DNA from: Ariolimax columbianus
Taxonomy: Eukaryota; Mollusca; Gastropoda; Stylommatophora; Arionidae
Direction: 5' to 3'
Assembly (NCBI GenBank): GCA_036924085.1
Contig: JAVGWX010000002.1
Span: 48,146,916 to 48,210,915 of the forward strand
Length of the DNA stretch: 64,000 nucleotides
Shown here: in pieces, positions 42,838 to 57,800 of the stretch
Numbering within the stretch: position 1 is the stretch's first letter
Layout of the letters: each line of letters opens with the position of its first letter
Program-made: the position numbers and the translations under genes
Notes under the pieces: generated by a model
Seen by the model: the letters and a program-made list of their open reading frames with translations, nothing else
Told to the model about the DNA's origin: nothing
Databases searched by the model: none

Positions 42838-45800
42838 ATGTCCCGCTGGTCCAGTATCTCAGCTCTTGCTGTGCTAGTACATTAACTCAGGCTGGTCAAT
42901 CACCTTAACTCTTGCTGGTCAATCACCTTAACTCTTACTGGTCAATCACATTACCTCTTGCTGGTCAATCACCTTAACTCGTGCTGGTCAATCATCTTAA
43001 CTCTTGCTGGTCAATCACCTTACCTCTTGCTGGTCAATCATCTTAACTCTTGCTGGTCAATCACCTTAACTCTTGCTGGTCAATCACCTAACCTCTTTCT
43101 GGTCAATCACCTTAACTCTTGCTGGTCAATCACCTTAACTCTTGCTGTGGTAGTACATTAACTCTTGCTGGTCAATCACCTTAACTCTTGCTGGTCAATC
43201 ACCTTACCTCTTGCTGGTCAATCACCTTAACTCTTGCTGGTCAATCACCTTAACTCTTGCTGGTCAATCACCTTACCTCTTTCTGGTCAATCACCTTAAC
43301 TCTCGCTGGTCAATCACCTTAACTATTGCTGTGGTAGTACATTAACTCAGGTTGGTCAATCACCTTAACTCTTGCTGGTCAATCACCTTAACTCTTGCTG
43401 GTCAACCCCATTACCTCTTGCTGGTCAATCACATTAAATCTTGCTGGTCAATCACCTTAACTCTTGCTGGTCAATCACCTTAACTCTTGCTGTGGTAGTA
43501 CATTAACTCTTGCTGGTCAATCACCTTAACTCTTACTGGTCAATCACCTTAACTCTTGTTGGTCAATCACATTAACTCTTGCTGGTCAATCACCTTAACT
43601 CTTGCTGGTCAATCACATTAACTCGTGCTGGTCACTCACCTTACCTCTTTCTGGTCAATCACCTTAACTCTCGCTGGTCAATCACCTTAAGTCTTGCTGT
43701 GGTAGTACATTAACTCAGGTTGGTCAATCACCTTAACTCTTGCTGGTCAATCACCTTACCTCTTGCTGGTCAATCACCTTAACTCTTGCTGGTCAATCAC
43801 CTTAACTCTTGCTGGTCAATCACCTTACCTCTTTCTGGTCAATCACCTTAACTCTCGCTGGTCAATCACCTTAACTATTGCTGTGGTAGTACATTAACTC
43901 AGGTTGGTCAATCACCTTAACTCTTGCTGGTCAATCACCTTAACTCTTGCTGGTCAACCCCATTACCTCTTGCTGGTCAATCACATTAAATCTTGCTGGT
44001 CAATCACCTTAACTCTTGCTGGTCAATCACCTTAACTCTTGCTGTGGTAGTACATTAACTCTTGCTGGTCAATCACCTTAACTCTTACTGGTCAATCACC
44101 TTAACTCTTGTTGGTCAATCACATTAACTCTTGCTGGTCAATCACCTTAACTCTTGCTGGTCAATCACATTAACTCGTGCTGGTCACTCACCTTACCTCT
44201 TTCTGGTCAATCACCTTAACTCTCGCTGGTCAATCACCTTAAGTCTTGCTGTGGTAGTACATTAACTCAGGTTGGTCAATCACCTTAACTCTTGCTGGTC
44301 AATCACCTTAACTCTTGCTGGTCAACCACATTAACTCTTGCTGGTCAATCACCTTAACTCTTGCTGGTCAACCACATTAACTCTTGCTGGTCAATCACCT
44401 TAACTCTTGCTGGTCAACCACATTAACTCTTGCTGGTCAATCACCTTAACTCTTGCTGGTCAACCACATTAACTCTTGCTGGTCAATCACCTTAACTCTT
44501 GCTGGTCAATCACATTACCTCGTGCTGGTCAATCACCTTAACTCTTGTTGGTCAATCACCTTAACTCTTGCTGGTCAATCACCTTAACTCTTACTGGTCA
44601 ATCACCTTAACTCTTGCTGTGGTAGTACATTAACTCTTGCTGGTCAAACACATTAACTCTTGCTGGTCAATCACCTTAACTCTTGCTGGTCAATCACCTT
44701 AACTCTTGCTGTGGTAGTACATTAACTCTTGCTGGTCAATCACCTTAACTCTTACTGGTCAATCACCTTAACTCTTGTTGGTCAATCACATTAACTCTTG
44801 CTGGTCAATCACATTAACTCGTGCTGGTCAATCACCTTAACTCTTGCTGGTCAATCACCTTAACTCTTGCTGGTCAATCACCTTCACTCTTACTGGTAAA
44901 TCACCTTAAATCTTGCTGTGGTAGTACATTAACTCTTGCTGGTCAATCACCTTAACTCTTACTGGTCAATCACCTTAAATCTTGTTGGTCAATCACATTA
45001 AATCTTGCTGGTCAATCACCTTAACTCTTGCTGGTCACTCACCTTACCTCTTTCTGGTAAATCATATTAACTCTTGCTGGTCACTCACCTTACCTCTTTC
45101 TGGTCAATCACCTTAACTCTCGCTGGTCAATCACCTTAAGTCTTGCTGTGGTAGTACATTAACTCAGGTTGGTCAATCACCTTAACTCTTGCTGGTCAAT
45201 CACCTTAACTCTTGCTGGTCAACCACATTAACTCTTGCTGGTCAATCACCTTAACTCTTGCTGGTCAACCACATTAACTCTTGCTGGTCAATCACCTTAA
45301 CTCTTTCTGGTCAATCACATTAACTCGTGCTGGTCAATCACCTTAACTCTTGCTGGTCAATCACCTTAACTCTTGCTGGTCAATCACCTTAACTCTTACT
45401 GGTCAATCACCTACTTCTTGCTGTGGTAGTACATTAACTCTTGCTGGTCAATCACATTAACTCTTGCTGGTCAATCACCTTAATTCTTGCTGGTCAATCA
45501 CCTTAACTCTTGCTGTGGTAGTACATTAACTCTTGCTGGTCAATCACCTTAACTCTTACTGGTCAATCACCTTAACTCTTGTTGGTCAATCACATTAACT
45601 CTTGCTGGTCAACCACCTTAACTCTTCCTGGTCAACCACATTAACTCTTGCTGGTCAATCACCTTAACTCTTACTGGTCAATCACCTTAACTCTTGCTGT
45701 GGTAGTACATTAACTCTTGCTGGTCAATCACATTAACTTTTGCTGGTCAATCACCTTAACTCTTGCTGGTCAATCACCTTAACTCTTGCTGTGGTAGTAC

Positions 45801-48800
45801 ATTAACTCTTGCTGGTCAACCACATTAACTCTTGCTGGTCAATTACCTTAACTCTTGCTGGTCAATCACATTAACTCGTGCTGGTCAATCACCTTAACTC
45901 TTGCTGGTCAATCACCTTAACTCTTGCTGGTCAATCACATTAACTCGTGCTGGTCAATCACCTTAACTCTTGCTGGTCAATCACCTTAACTCTTGCTGAT
46001 CACTCACCTTACCTCTTTCTGGTCAATCACCTTAACTCTCGCTGGTCAATCACCTTAAGTCTTGCTGTGGTAGTACATTAACTCAGGTTGGTCAATCACC
46101 TTAACTCTTGCTGGTCAATCACCTTAACTCTTGCTGGTCAACCACATTAACTCTTGCTGGTCAATCAGCTTAACTCTTGCTGGTCAACCACATTAACTCT
46201 TTCTGGTCAATCACCTTAACTCTTGCTGGTCAACCACATTAACTCTTGCTGGTCAATCACCTTAACTTTTGCTGGTCAACCACATTAACTCTTGCTGGTC
46301 AATCACCTTAACTCTTGCTGGTTAACCACATTAACTCATGCTGGTCAATCACCTTAACTCTTGCTGGTCAACCACATTAACTCTTGCTGGTCAATCACCT
46401 TAACTCTTGCTGGTCAATCACATTAACTCGTGCTGGTCAATAACCTTAACTCTTGCTGGTCAATCACCTTAACTCTTGCTGGTCAATCACCTTAACTCTT
46501 ACTGGTCAATCACCTTAACTCTTGCTGTGGTAGTACATTAACTCTTGCTGGTCAATCACATTAACTCTTGCTGGTCAATCACCTTAACTCTCGCTGGTCA
46601 ATCACCTTAAGTCTTGCTGTGGTAGTACATTAACTCAGGTTGGTCAATCACCTTAACTCTTGCTGGTCAATCACCTTAACTCTTGCTGGTCAACCACATT
46701 AACTCTTGCTGGTCAATCAGCTTAACTCTTGCTGGTCAACCACATTAACTCTTGCTGGTCAATCACCTTAACTCTTGCTGGTCAACCACATTAACTCTTG
46801 CTGGTCAATCACCTTAACTTTTGCTGGTCAACCACATTAACTCTTGCTGGTCAATCACCTTAACTCTTGCTGGTTAACCACATTAACTCTTGTTGGTCAA
46901 TCACATTAACTCTTGCTGGTCAATCACCTTAACTCTTGCTGGTCAACCACATTAACTCTTGCTGGTCAATCACCTTAACTCGTGCTGGTCAATCACCTTA
47001 ACTCTTGCTGGTCAATCACCTTAACTCTTGCTGGTCAATCACCTTAACTCTTACCGGTCAATCACCTTAACTCTTGCTGTGGTAGTACATTAACTCTTGC
47101 TGGTCAATCACATTAACTCTTGCTGGTCAATCACCTTAACTCTTGCTGGTCAGTCACCTTAACTCTTTCTGTGGTAGTACATTAACTCTTGCTGTGGTAG
47201 TACATTAACTCTTGCTGGTCAATCACCTTAACTCTTGCTGGTCAATAACCTTAACTCTTACCGGTCAATCACCTTAACTCTTGATGTGGTAGTACATTAA
47301 CTCTTGCTGGTCAATCACATTAACTCTTGCTGGTCAATCACCTTAACTCTTGCTGGTCAATCACCTTAACTCTTGCTGTGGTAGTACATTAACTCTTGCT
47401 GGTCAATCACCTTAACTCTTACTGGTCAATCACCTTAACTCTTGTTGGTCAATCACATTAACTCTTGCTGGTCAATCACCTTAACTCTTGCTGGTCAACC
47501 ACATTAACTCTTGCTGGTCAATCACCTTAACTCGTGCTGGTCAATCACCTTAACTCTTGCTGGTCAATCACCTTAACTCTTGATGGTCAATCACCTTAAC
47601 TCTTACCGGTCAATCACCTTAACTCTTGCTGTGGTAGTACATTAACTCTTGCTGGTCAATCACATTAACTCTTGCTGGTCAATCACCTTAACTCTTGCTG
47701 GTCAGTCACCTTAACTCTTTCTGTGGTCGTACATTAACTCTTGCTGTGGTAGTACATTAACTCTTGCTGGTCAATCACCTTAACTCTTGCTGGTCAATCA
47801 CCTTAACTCTTACCGGTCAATCACCTTAACTCTTGATGTGGTAGTACATTAACTCTTGCTGGTCAATCACATTAACTCTTGCTGGTCAATCACCTTAACT
47901 CTTGCTGATCAATCACCTTAACTCTTGCTGTGGTAGTACATTAACTCTTGCTGGTCAATCACCTTAACTCTTACTGGTCAATCACCTTAACTCTTGTTGG
48001 TCAATCACATTAACTCTTGCTGGTCAATCACCTTAACTCTTGCTGGTCAACCACATTAACTCTTGCTGGTCAATCACATTAACTCGTGCTGGTCAATCAC
48101 CTTAACTCTTGCTGGTCAATCACCTTAACTCTTGCTGGTCAATCACCTTCACTCTTACTGGTAAATCACTTTAAATCTTGCTGTGGTAGTACATTAACTC
48201 TTGCTGGTCAATCACCTTAACTCTTACTGGTCAATCACCTTAAATCTTGTTGGTCAATCACATTAACTCTTGCTGGTCAATCACCTTAACTCTTGCTGGT
48301 CAATCACCTTACCTCTTTCTGGTCAATCATATTAACTCTTGCTGGTCACTCACCTTACCTCTTTCTGGTCAATCACCTTAACTCTCGCTGGTCAATCACC
48401 TTAAGTCTTGCTGTGGTAGTACATTAACTCAGGTTGGTCAATCACCTTAACTCTTGCTGGTCAATCACCTTAACTCTTGCTGGTCAACCACATTAACTCT
48501 TGCTGGTCAATCACCTTAACTCTTGCTGGTCAACCACATTAACTTTTGCTGGTCAATCACCTTAACTCTTGCTGGTCAACCACATTAACTCTTGCTGGTC
48601 AATCACCTTAACTCTTGCTGGTCAACCACATTAACTCTTGCTGGTCAATCACCTTAACTCTTGCTGGTCAACCACAGTAACTCTTGCTGGTCAATCACCT
48701 TAACTCTTGCTGGTCAATCACATTAACTCGTGCTGGTCAATCACCTTAACTCTTGCTGGTCAATCACCTTAACTCTTGCTGGTCAATCACCTTAACTCTT

Positions 48801-51800
48801 GCTGGTCAACCACAGTAACTCTTGCTGGTCAATCACCTTAACTCTTGTTGGTCAATCACATTAACTCTTGCTGGTCAACCACCTTAACTCTTCCTGGTCA
48901 ACCACATTAACTCTTGCTGGTCAATCACCTTAACTCTTACTGGTCAATCACCTTAACTCTTGCTGTGGTAGTACATTAACTCTTGCTGGTCAATCACATT
49001 AACTTTTGCTGGTCAATCACCTTAACTCTTGCTGGTCAATCACCTTAACTCTTGCTGTGGTAGTACATTAACTCTTGCTGGTCAATCACCTTAACTCTTA
49101 CTGGTCAATCACCTTAACTCTTGTTGGTCAATCACATTAACTCTTGCTGGTCAATCACCTTAACTCTTGCTGGTCAACCACATTAACTCTTGCTGGTCAA
49201 TCACCTTAACTCTTGCTGGTCAACCACATTAACTCTTGCTGGTCAATTACCTTAACTCTTGCTGGTCAATCACATTAACTCGTGCTGGTCAATCACCTTA
49301 CCTCTTTCTGGTCAATCACCTTAACTCTTGCTGGTCAACCACATTAACTCTTGCTGGTCAATCAGCTTAACTCTTGCTGGTCAACCACATTAACTCTTGC
49401 TGGTCAATCACCTTAACTCTTGCTGGTCAACCACATTAACTCTTGCTGGTCAATCACCTTAACTTTTGCTGGTCAACCACATTAACTCTTGCTGGTCAAT
49501 CACCTTAACTCTTGCTGGTTAACCACATTAACTCTTGTTGGTCAATCACATTAACTCTTGCTGGTCAATCACCTTAACTCTTGCTGGTCAACCACATTAA
49601 CTCTTGCTGGTCAATCACCTTAACTCGTGCTGGTCAATCACCTTAACTCTTGCTGGTCAATCACCTTAACTCTTGCTGGTCAATCACCTTAACTCTTACC
49701 GGTCAATCACCTTAACTCTTGCTGTGGTAGTACATTAACTCTTGCTGGTCAATCACATTAACTCTTGCTGGTCAATCACCTTAACTCTTGCTGGTCAGTC
49801 ACCTTAACTCTTTCTGTGATAGTACATTAACTCTTGCTGTGGTAGTACATTAACTCTTGCTGGTCAATCACCTTAACTCTTGCTGGTCAATCACCTTAAC
49901 TCTCACCGGTCAATCACCTTAACTCTTGATGTGGTAGTACATTAACTCTTGCTGGTCAATCACATTAACTCTTGCTGGTCAATCACCTTAACTCTTGCTG
50001 GTCAATCACCTTAACTCTTGCTGTGGTAGTACATTAACTCTTGCTGGTCAATCACCTTAACTCTTACTGGTCAATCACCTTAACTCTTGTTGGTCAATCA
50101 CATTAACTCTTGCTGGTCAATCACCTTAACTCTTGCTGGTCAACCACATTAACTCTTGCTGGTCAATCACCTTAACTCGTGCTGGTCAATCACCTTAACT
50201 CTTGCTGGTCAATCACCTTAACTCTTGCTGGTCAATCACCTTAACTCTTACCGGTCAATCACCTTAACTCTTGCTGTGGTAGTACATTAACTCTTGCTGG
50301 TCAATCACATTAACTCTTGCTGGTCAATCACCTTAACTCTTGCTGGTCAGTCACCTTAACTCTTTCTGTGGTAGTACATTAACTCTTGCTGTGGTAGTAC
50401 ATTAACTCTTGCTGGTCAATCACCTTAACTCTTGCTGGTCAATCACCTTAACTCTTACCGGTCAATCACCTTAACTCTTGATGTGGTAGTACATTAACTC
50501 TTGCTGGTCAATCACATTAACTCTTGCTGGTCAACCACATTAACTCTTGCTGGTCAATCACCTTAACTTTTGCTGGTCAACCACATTAACTCTTGCTGGT
50601 CAATCACCTTAACTCTTGCTGGTTAACCACATTAACTCTTGTTGGTCAATCACATTAACTCTTGCTGGTCAATCACCTTAACTCTTGCTGGTCAACCACA
50701 TTAACTCTTGCTGGTCAATCACCTTAACTCGTGCTGGTCAATCACCTTAACTCTTGCTGGTCAATCACCTTAACTCTTGCTGGTCAATCACCTTAACTCT
50801 TACCGGTCAATCACCTTAACTCTTGCTGTGGTAGTACATTAACTCTTGCTGGTCAATCACATTAACTCTTGCTGGTCAATCACCTTAACTCTTGCTGGTC
50901 AGTCACCTTAACTCTTTCTGTGGTAGTACATTAACTCTTGCTGTGGTAGTACATTAACTCTTGCTGGTCAATCACCTTAACTCTTGCTGGTCAATCACCT
51001 TAACTCTTACCGGTCAATCACCTTAACTCTTGATGTGGTAGTACATTAACTCTTGCTGGTCAATCACATTAACTCTTGCTGGTCAATCACCTTAACTCTT
51101 GCTGGTCAATCACCTTAACTCTTGCTGTGGTAGTACATTAACTCTTGCTGGTCAATCACCTTAACTCTTACTGGTCAATCACCTTAACTCTTGTTGGTCA
51201 ATCACATTAACTCTTGCTGGTCAATCACCTTAACTCTTGCTGGTCAACCACATTAACTCTTGCTGGTCAATCACCTTAACTCGTGCTGGTCAATCACCTT
51301 AACTCTTGCTGGTCAATCACCTTAACTCTTGATGGTCAATCACCTTAACTCTTACCGGTCAATCACCTTAACTCTTGCTGTGGTAGTACATTAACTCTTG
51401 CTGGTCAATCACATTAACTCTTGCTGGTCAATCACCTTAACTCTTGCTGGTCAGTCACCTTAACTCTTTCTGTGGTAGTACATTAACTATTGCTGTGGTA
51501 GTACATTAACTCTTGCTGGTCAATCACCTTAACTCTTGCTGGTCAATCACCTTAACTCTTACCGGTCAATCACCTTAACTCTTGATGTGGTAGTACATTA
51601 ACTCTTGCTGGTCAATCACATTAACTCTTGCTGGTCAATCACCTTAACTCTTGCTGATCAATCACCTTAACTCTTGCTGTGGTAGTACATTAACTCTTGC
51701 TGGTCAATCACCTTAACTCTTACTGGTCAATCACCTTAACTCTTGTTGGTCAATCACATTAACTCTTGCTGGTCAATCACCTTAACTCTTGCTGGTCAAC

Positions 51801-54800
51801 CACATTAACTCTTGCTGGTCAATCACATTAACTCGTGCTGGTCAATCACCTTAACTCTTGCTGGTCAATCACCTTAACTCTTGCTGGTCAATCACCTTCA
51901 CTCTTACTGGTAAATCACTTTAAATCTTGCTGTGGTAGTACATTAACTCTTGCTGGTCAATCACCTTAACTCTTACTGGTCAATCACCTTAAATCTTGTT
52001 GGTCAATCACATTAACTCTTGCTGGTCAATCACCTTAACTCTTGCTGGTCAATCACCTTACCTCTTTCTGGTCAATCATATTAACTCTTGCTGGTCACTC
52101 ACCTTACCTCTTTCTGGTCAATCACCTTAACTCTCGCTGGTCAATCACCTTAAGTCTTGCTGTGGTAGTACATTAACTCAGGTTGGTCAATCACCTTAAC
52201 TCTTGCTGGTCAATCACCTTAACTCTTGCTGGTCAACCACATTAACTCTTGCTGGTCAATCACCTTAACTCTTGCTGGTCAACCACATTAACTTTTGCTG
52301 GTCAATCACCTTAACTCTTGCTGGTCAACCACATTAACTCTTGCTGGTCAATCACCTTAACTCTTGCTGGTCAACCACATTAACTCTTGCTGGTCAATCA
52401 CCTTAACTCTTGCTGGTCAACCACAGTAACTCTTGCTGGTCAATCACCTTAACTCTTGCTGGTCAATCACATTAACTCGTGCTGGTCAATCACCTTAACT
52501 CTTGCTGGTCAATCACCTTAACTCTTGCTGGTCAATCACCTTAACTCTTGCTGGTCAACCACAGTAACTCTTGCTGGTCAATCACCTTAACTCTTGTTGG
52601 TCAATCACATTAACTCTTGCTGGTCAACCACCTTAACTCTTCCTGGTCAACCACATTAACTCTTGCTGGTCAATCACCTTAACTCTTACTGGTCAATCAC
52701 CTTAACTCTTGCTGTGGTAGTACATTAACTCTTGCTGGTCAATCACATTAACTTTTGCTGGTCAATCACCTTAACTCTTGCTGGTCAATCACCTTAACTC
52801 TTGCTGTGGTAGTACATTAACTCTTGCTGGTCAATCACCTTAACTCTTACTGGTCAATCACCTTAACTCTTGTTGGTCAATCACATTAACTCTTGCTGGT
52901 CAATCACCTTAACTCTTGCTGGTCAACCACATTAACTCTTGCTGGTCAATCACCTTAACTCTTGCTGGTCAACCACATTAACTCTTGCTGGTCAATTACC
53001 TTAACTCTTGCTGGTCAATCACATTAACTCGTGCTGGTCAATCACCTTACCTCTTTCTGGTCAATCACCTTAACTCTTGCTGGTCAACCACATTAACTCT
53101 TGCTGGTCAATCAGCTTAACTCTTGCTGGTCAACCACATTAACTCTTGCTGGTCAATCACCTTAACTCTTGCTGGTCAACCACATTAACTCTTGCTGGTC
53201 AATCACCTTAACTTTTGCTGGTCAACCACATTAACTCTTGCTGGTCAATCACCTTAACTCTTGCTGGTTAACCACATTAACTCTTGTTGGTCAATCACAT
53301 TAACTCTTGCTGGTCAATCACCTTAACTCTTGCTGGTCAACCACATTAACTCTTGCTGGTCAATCACCTTAACTCGTGCTGGTCAATCACCTTAACTCTT
53401 GCTGGTCAATCACCTTAACTCTTGCTGGTCAATCACCTTAACTCTTACCGGTCAATCACCTTAACTCTTGCTGTGGTAGTACATTAACTCTTGCTGGTCA
53501 ATCACATTAACTCTTGCTGGTCAATCACCTTAACTCTTGCTGGTCAGTCACCTTAACTCTTTCTGTGATAGTACATTAACTCTTGCTGTGGTAGTACATT
53601 AACTCTTGCTGGTCAATCACCTTAACTCTTGCTGGTCAATCACCTTAACTCTCACCGGTCAATCACCTTAACTCTTGATGTGGTAGTACATTAACTCTTG
53701 CTGGTCAATCACATTAACTCTTGCTGGTCAATCACCTTAACTCTTGCTGGTCAATCACCTTAACTCTTGCTGTGGTAGTACATTAACTCTTGCTGGTCAA
53801 TCACCTTAACTCTTACTGGTCAATCACCTTAACTCTTGTTGGTCAATCACATTAACTCTTGCTGGTCAATCACCTTAACTCTTGCTGGTCAACCACATTA
53901 ACTCTTGCTGGTCAATCACCTTAACTCGTGCTGGTCAATCACCTTAACTCTTGCTGGTCAATCACCTTAACTCTTGCTGGTCAATCACCTTAACTCTTAC
54001 CGGTCAATCACCTTAACTCTTGCTGTGGTAGTACATTAACTCTTGCTGGTCAATCACATTAACTCTTGCTGGTCAATCACCTTAACTCTTGCTGGTCAGT
54101 CACCTTAACTCTTTCTGTGGTAGTACATTAACTCTTGCTGTGGTAGTACATTAACTCTTGCTGGTCAATCACCTTAACTCTTGCTGGTCAATCACCTTAA
54201 CTCTTGCTGGTCAATCACCTTAACTCTTGCTGGTCAACCACATTAACTCTTGCTGGTCAATCACATTAACTCGTGCTGGTCAATCACCTTAACTCTTGCT
54301 GGTCAACCACCTTAACTCTTCCTGGTCAACCACATTAACTCTTGCTGGTCAATCACCTTAACTCTTACTGGTCAATCACCTTAACTCTTGCTGTGGTAGT
54401 ACATTAACTCTTGCTGGTCAATCACCTTAACTCTTGCTGGTCAATCACCTTAACTCTTGCTGTGGTAGTACATTAACTCTTGCTGGTCAATCACCTTAAC
54501 TCTTACTGGTCAATCACCTTAACTCTTGTTGGTCAATCACATTAACTCTTGCTGGTCAATCACCTTAACTCTTGCTGGTCAACCACATTAACTCTTGCTG
54601 GTCAATCACATTAACTCGTGCTGGTCAATCACCTTAACTCTTGCTGGTCAATCACCTTAACTCTTGCTGGTCAATCACCTTCACTCTTACTGGTAAATCA
54701 CTTTAAATCTTGCTGTGGTAGTACATTAACTCTTGCTGGTCAATCACCTTAACTCTTACTGGTCAATCACCTTAAATCTTGTTGGTCAATCACATTAACT

Positions 54801-57800
54801 CTTGCTGGTCAATCACCTTAACTCTTGCTGGTCACTCACCTTACCTCTTTCTGGTCAATCATATTAACTCTTGCTGGTCCCTCACCTTACCTCTTTCTGG
54901 TCAATCACCTTAACTCTCGCTGGTCAATCACCTTAAGTCTTGCTGTGGTAGTACATTAACTCAGGTTGGTCAATCACCTTAACTCTTGCTGGTCAATCAC
55001 CTTAACTCTTGCTGGTCAACCACATTAACTCTTGCTGGTCAATCACCTTAACTCTTGCTGGTCAACCACATTAACTCTTGCTGGTCAATCACATTAACTC
55101 GTGCTGGTCAATCACCTTAACTCTTGCTGGTCAATCACCTTAACTCTTGCTGGTCAATCACCTTCACTCTTACTGGTAAATCACTTTAAATCTTGCTGTG
55201 GTAGTACATTAACTCTTGCTGGTCAATCACCTTAACTCTTACTGGTCAATCACCTTAAATCTTGTTGGTCAATCACATTAACTCTTGCTGGTCAATCACC
55301 TTAACTCTTGCTGGTCAATCACCTTACCTCTTTCTGGTCAATCATATTAACTCTTGCTGGTCACTCACCTTACCTCTTTCTGGTCAATCACCTTAACTCT
55401 CGCTGGTCAATCACCTTAAGTCTTGCTGTGGTAGTACATTAACTCAGGTTGGTCAATCACCTTAACTCTTGCTGGTCAATCACCTTAACTCTTGCTGGTC
55501 AACCACATTAACTCTTGCTGGTCAATCACCTTAACTCTTGCTGGTCAACCACATTAACTTTTGCTGGTCAATCACCTTAACTCTTGCTGGTCAACCACAT
55601 TAACTCTTGCTGGTCAATCACCTTAACTCTTGCTGGTCAACCACATTAACTCTTGCTGGTCAATCACCTTAACTCTTGCTGGTCAACCACAGTAACTCTT
55701 GCTGGTCAATCACCTTAACTCTTGCTGGTCAATCACATTAACTCGTGCTGGTCAATCACCTTAACTCTTGCTGGTCAATCACCTTAACTCTTGCTGGTCA
55801 ATCACCTTAACTCTTGCTGGTCAACCACAGTAACTCTTGCTGGTCAATCACCTTAACTCTTGCTGTGGTAGTACATTAACTCTTGCTGGTCAATCACCTT
55901 AACTCTTACTGGTCAATCACCTTAACTCTTGTTGGTCAATCACATTAACTCTTGCTGGTCAATCACCTTAACTCTTGCTGGTCAACCACATTAACTCTTG
56001 CTGGTCAATCACCTTAACTCTTGCTGGTCAACCACATTAACTCTTGCTGGTCAATTACCTTAACTCTTGCTGGTCAATCACATTAACTCGTGCTGGTCAA
56101 TCACCTTACCTCTTTCTGGTCAATCACCTTAACTCTTGCTGGTCAACCACATTAACTCTTGCTGGTCAATCAGCTTAACTCTTGCTGGTCAACCACATTA
56201 ACTCTTGCTGGTCAATCACCTTAACTCTTGCTGGTCAACCACATTAACTCTTGCTGGTCAATCACCTTAACTTTTGCTGGTCAACCACATTAACTCTTGC
56301 TGGTCAATCACCTTAACTCTTGCTGGTTAACCACATTAACTCTTGTTGGTCAATCACATTAACTCTTGCTGGTCAATCACCTTAACTCTTGCTGGTCAAC
56401 CACATTAACTCTTGCTGGTCAATCACCTTAACTCGTGCTGGTCAATCACCTTAACTCTTGCTGGTCAATCACCTTAACTCTTGCTGGTCAATCACCTTAA
56501 CTCTTACCGGTCAATCACCTTAACTCTTGCTGTGGTAGTACATTAACTCTTGCTGGTCAATCACATTAACTCTTGCTGGTCAATCACCTTAACTCTTGCT
56601 GGTCAGTCACCTTAACTCTTTCTGTGATAGTACATTAACTCTTGCTGTGGTAGTACATTAACTCTTGCTGGTCAATCACCTTAACTCTTGCTGGTCAATC
56701 ACCTTAACTCTCACCGGTCAATCACCTTAACTCTTGATGTGGTAGTACATTAACTCTTGCTGGTCAATCACATTAACTCTTGCTGGTCAATCACCTTAAC
56801 TCTTGCTGGTCAATCACCTTAACTCTTGCTGTGGTAGTACATTAACTCTTGCTGGTCAATCACCTTAACTCTTACTGGTCAATCACCTTAACTCTTGTTG
56901 GTCAATCACATTAACTCTTGCTGGTCAATCACCTTAACTCTTGCTGGTCAACCACATTAACTCTTGCTGGTCAATCACCTTAACTCGTGCTGGTCAATCA
57001 CCTTAACTCTTGCTGGTCAATCACCTTAACTCTTGCTGGTCAATCACCTTAACTCTTACCGGTCAATCACCTTAACTCTTGCTGTGGTAGTACATTAACT
57101 CTTGCTGGTCAACCACATTAACTCTTGCTGGTCAATCACCTTAACTTTTGCTGGTCAACCACATTAACTCTTGCTGGTCAATCACATTAACTCGTGCTGG
57201 TCAATCACCTTAACTCTTGCTGGTCAATCACCTTAACTCTTGCTGGTCAATCACCTTCACTCTTACTGGTAAATCACTTTAAATCTTGCTGTGGTAGTAC
57301 ATTAACTCTTGCTGGTCAATCACCTTAACTCTTACTGGTCAATCACCTTAAATCTTGTTGGTCAATCACATTAACTCTTGCTGGTCAATCACCTTAACTC
57401 TTGCTGGTCAATCACCTTACCTCTTTCTGGTCAATCATATTAACTCTTGCTGGTCACTCACCTTACCTCTTTCTGGTCAATCACCTTAACTCTCGCTGGT
57501 CAATCACCTTAAGTCTTGCTGTGGTAGTACATTAACTCAGGTTGGTCAATCACCTTAACTCTTGCTGGTCAATCACCTTAACTCTTGCTGGTCAACCACA
57601 TTAACTCTTGCTGGTCAATCACCTTAACTCTTGCTGGTCAACCACATTAACTTTTGCTGGTCAATCACCTTAACTCTTGCTGGTCAACCACATTAACTCT
57701 TGCTGGTCAATCACCTTAACTCTTGCTGGTCAACCACATTAACTCTTGCTGGTCAATCACCTTAACTCTTGCTGGTCAACCACAGTAACTCTTGCTGGTC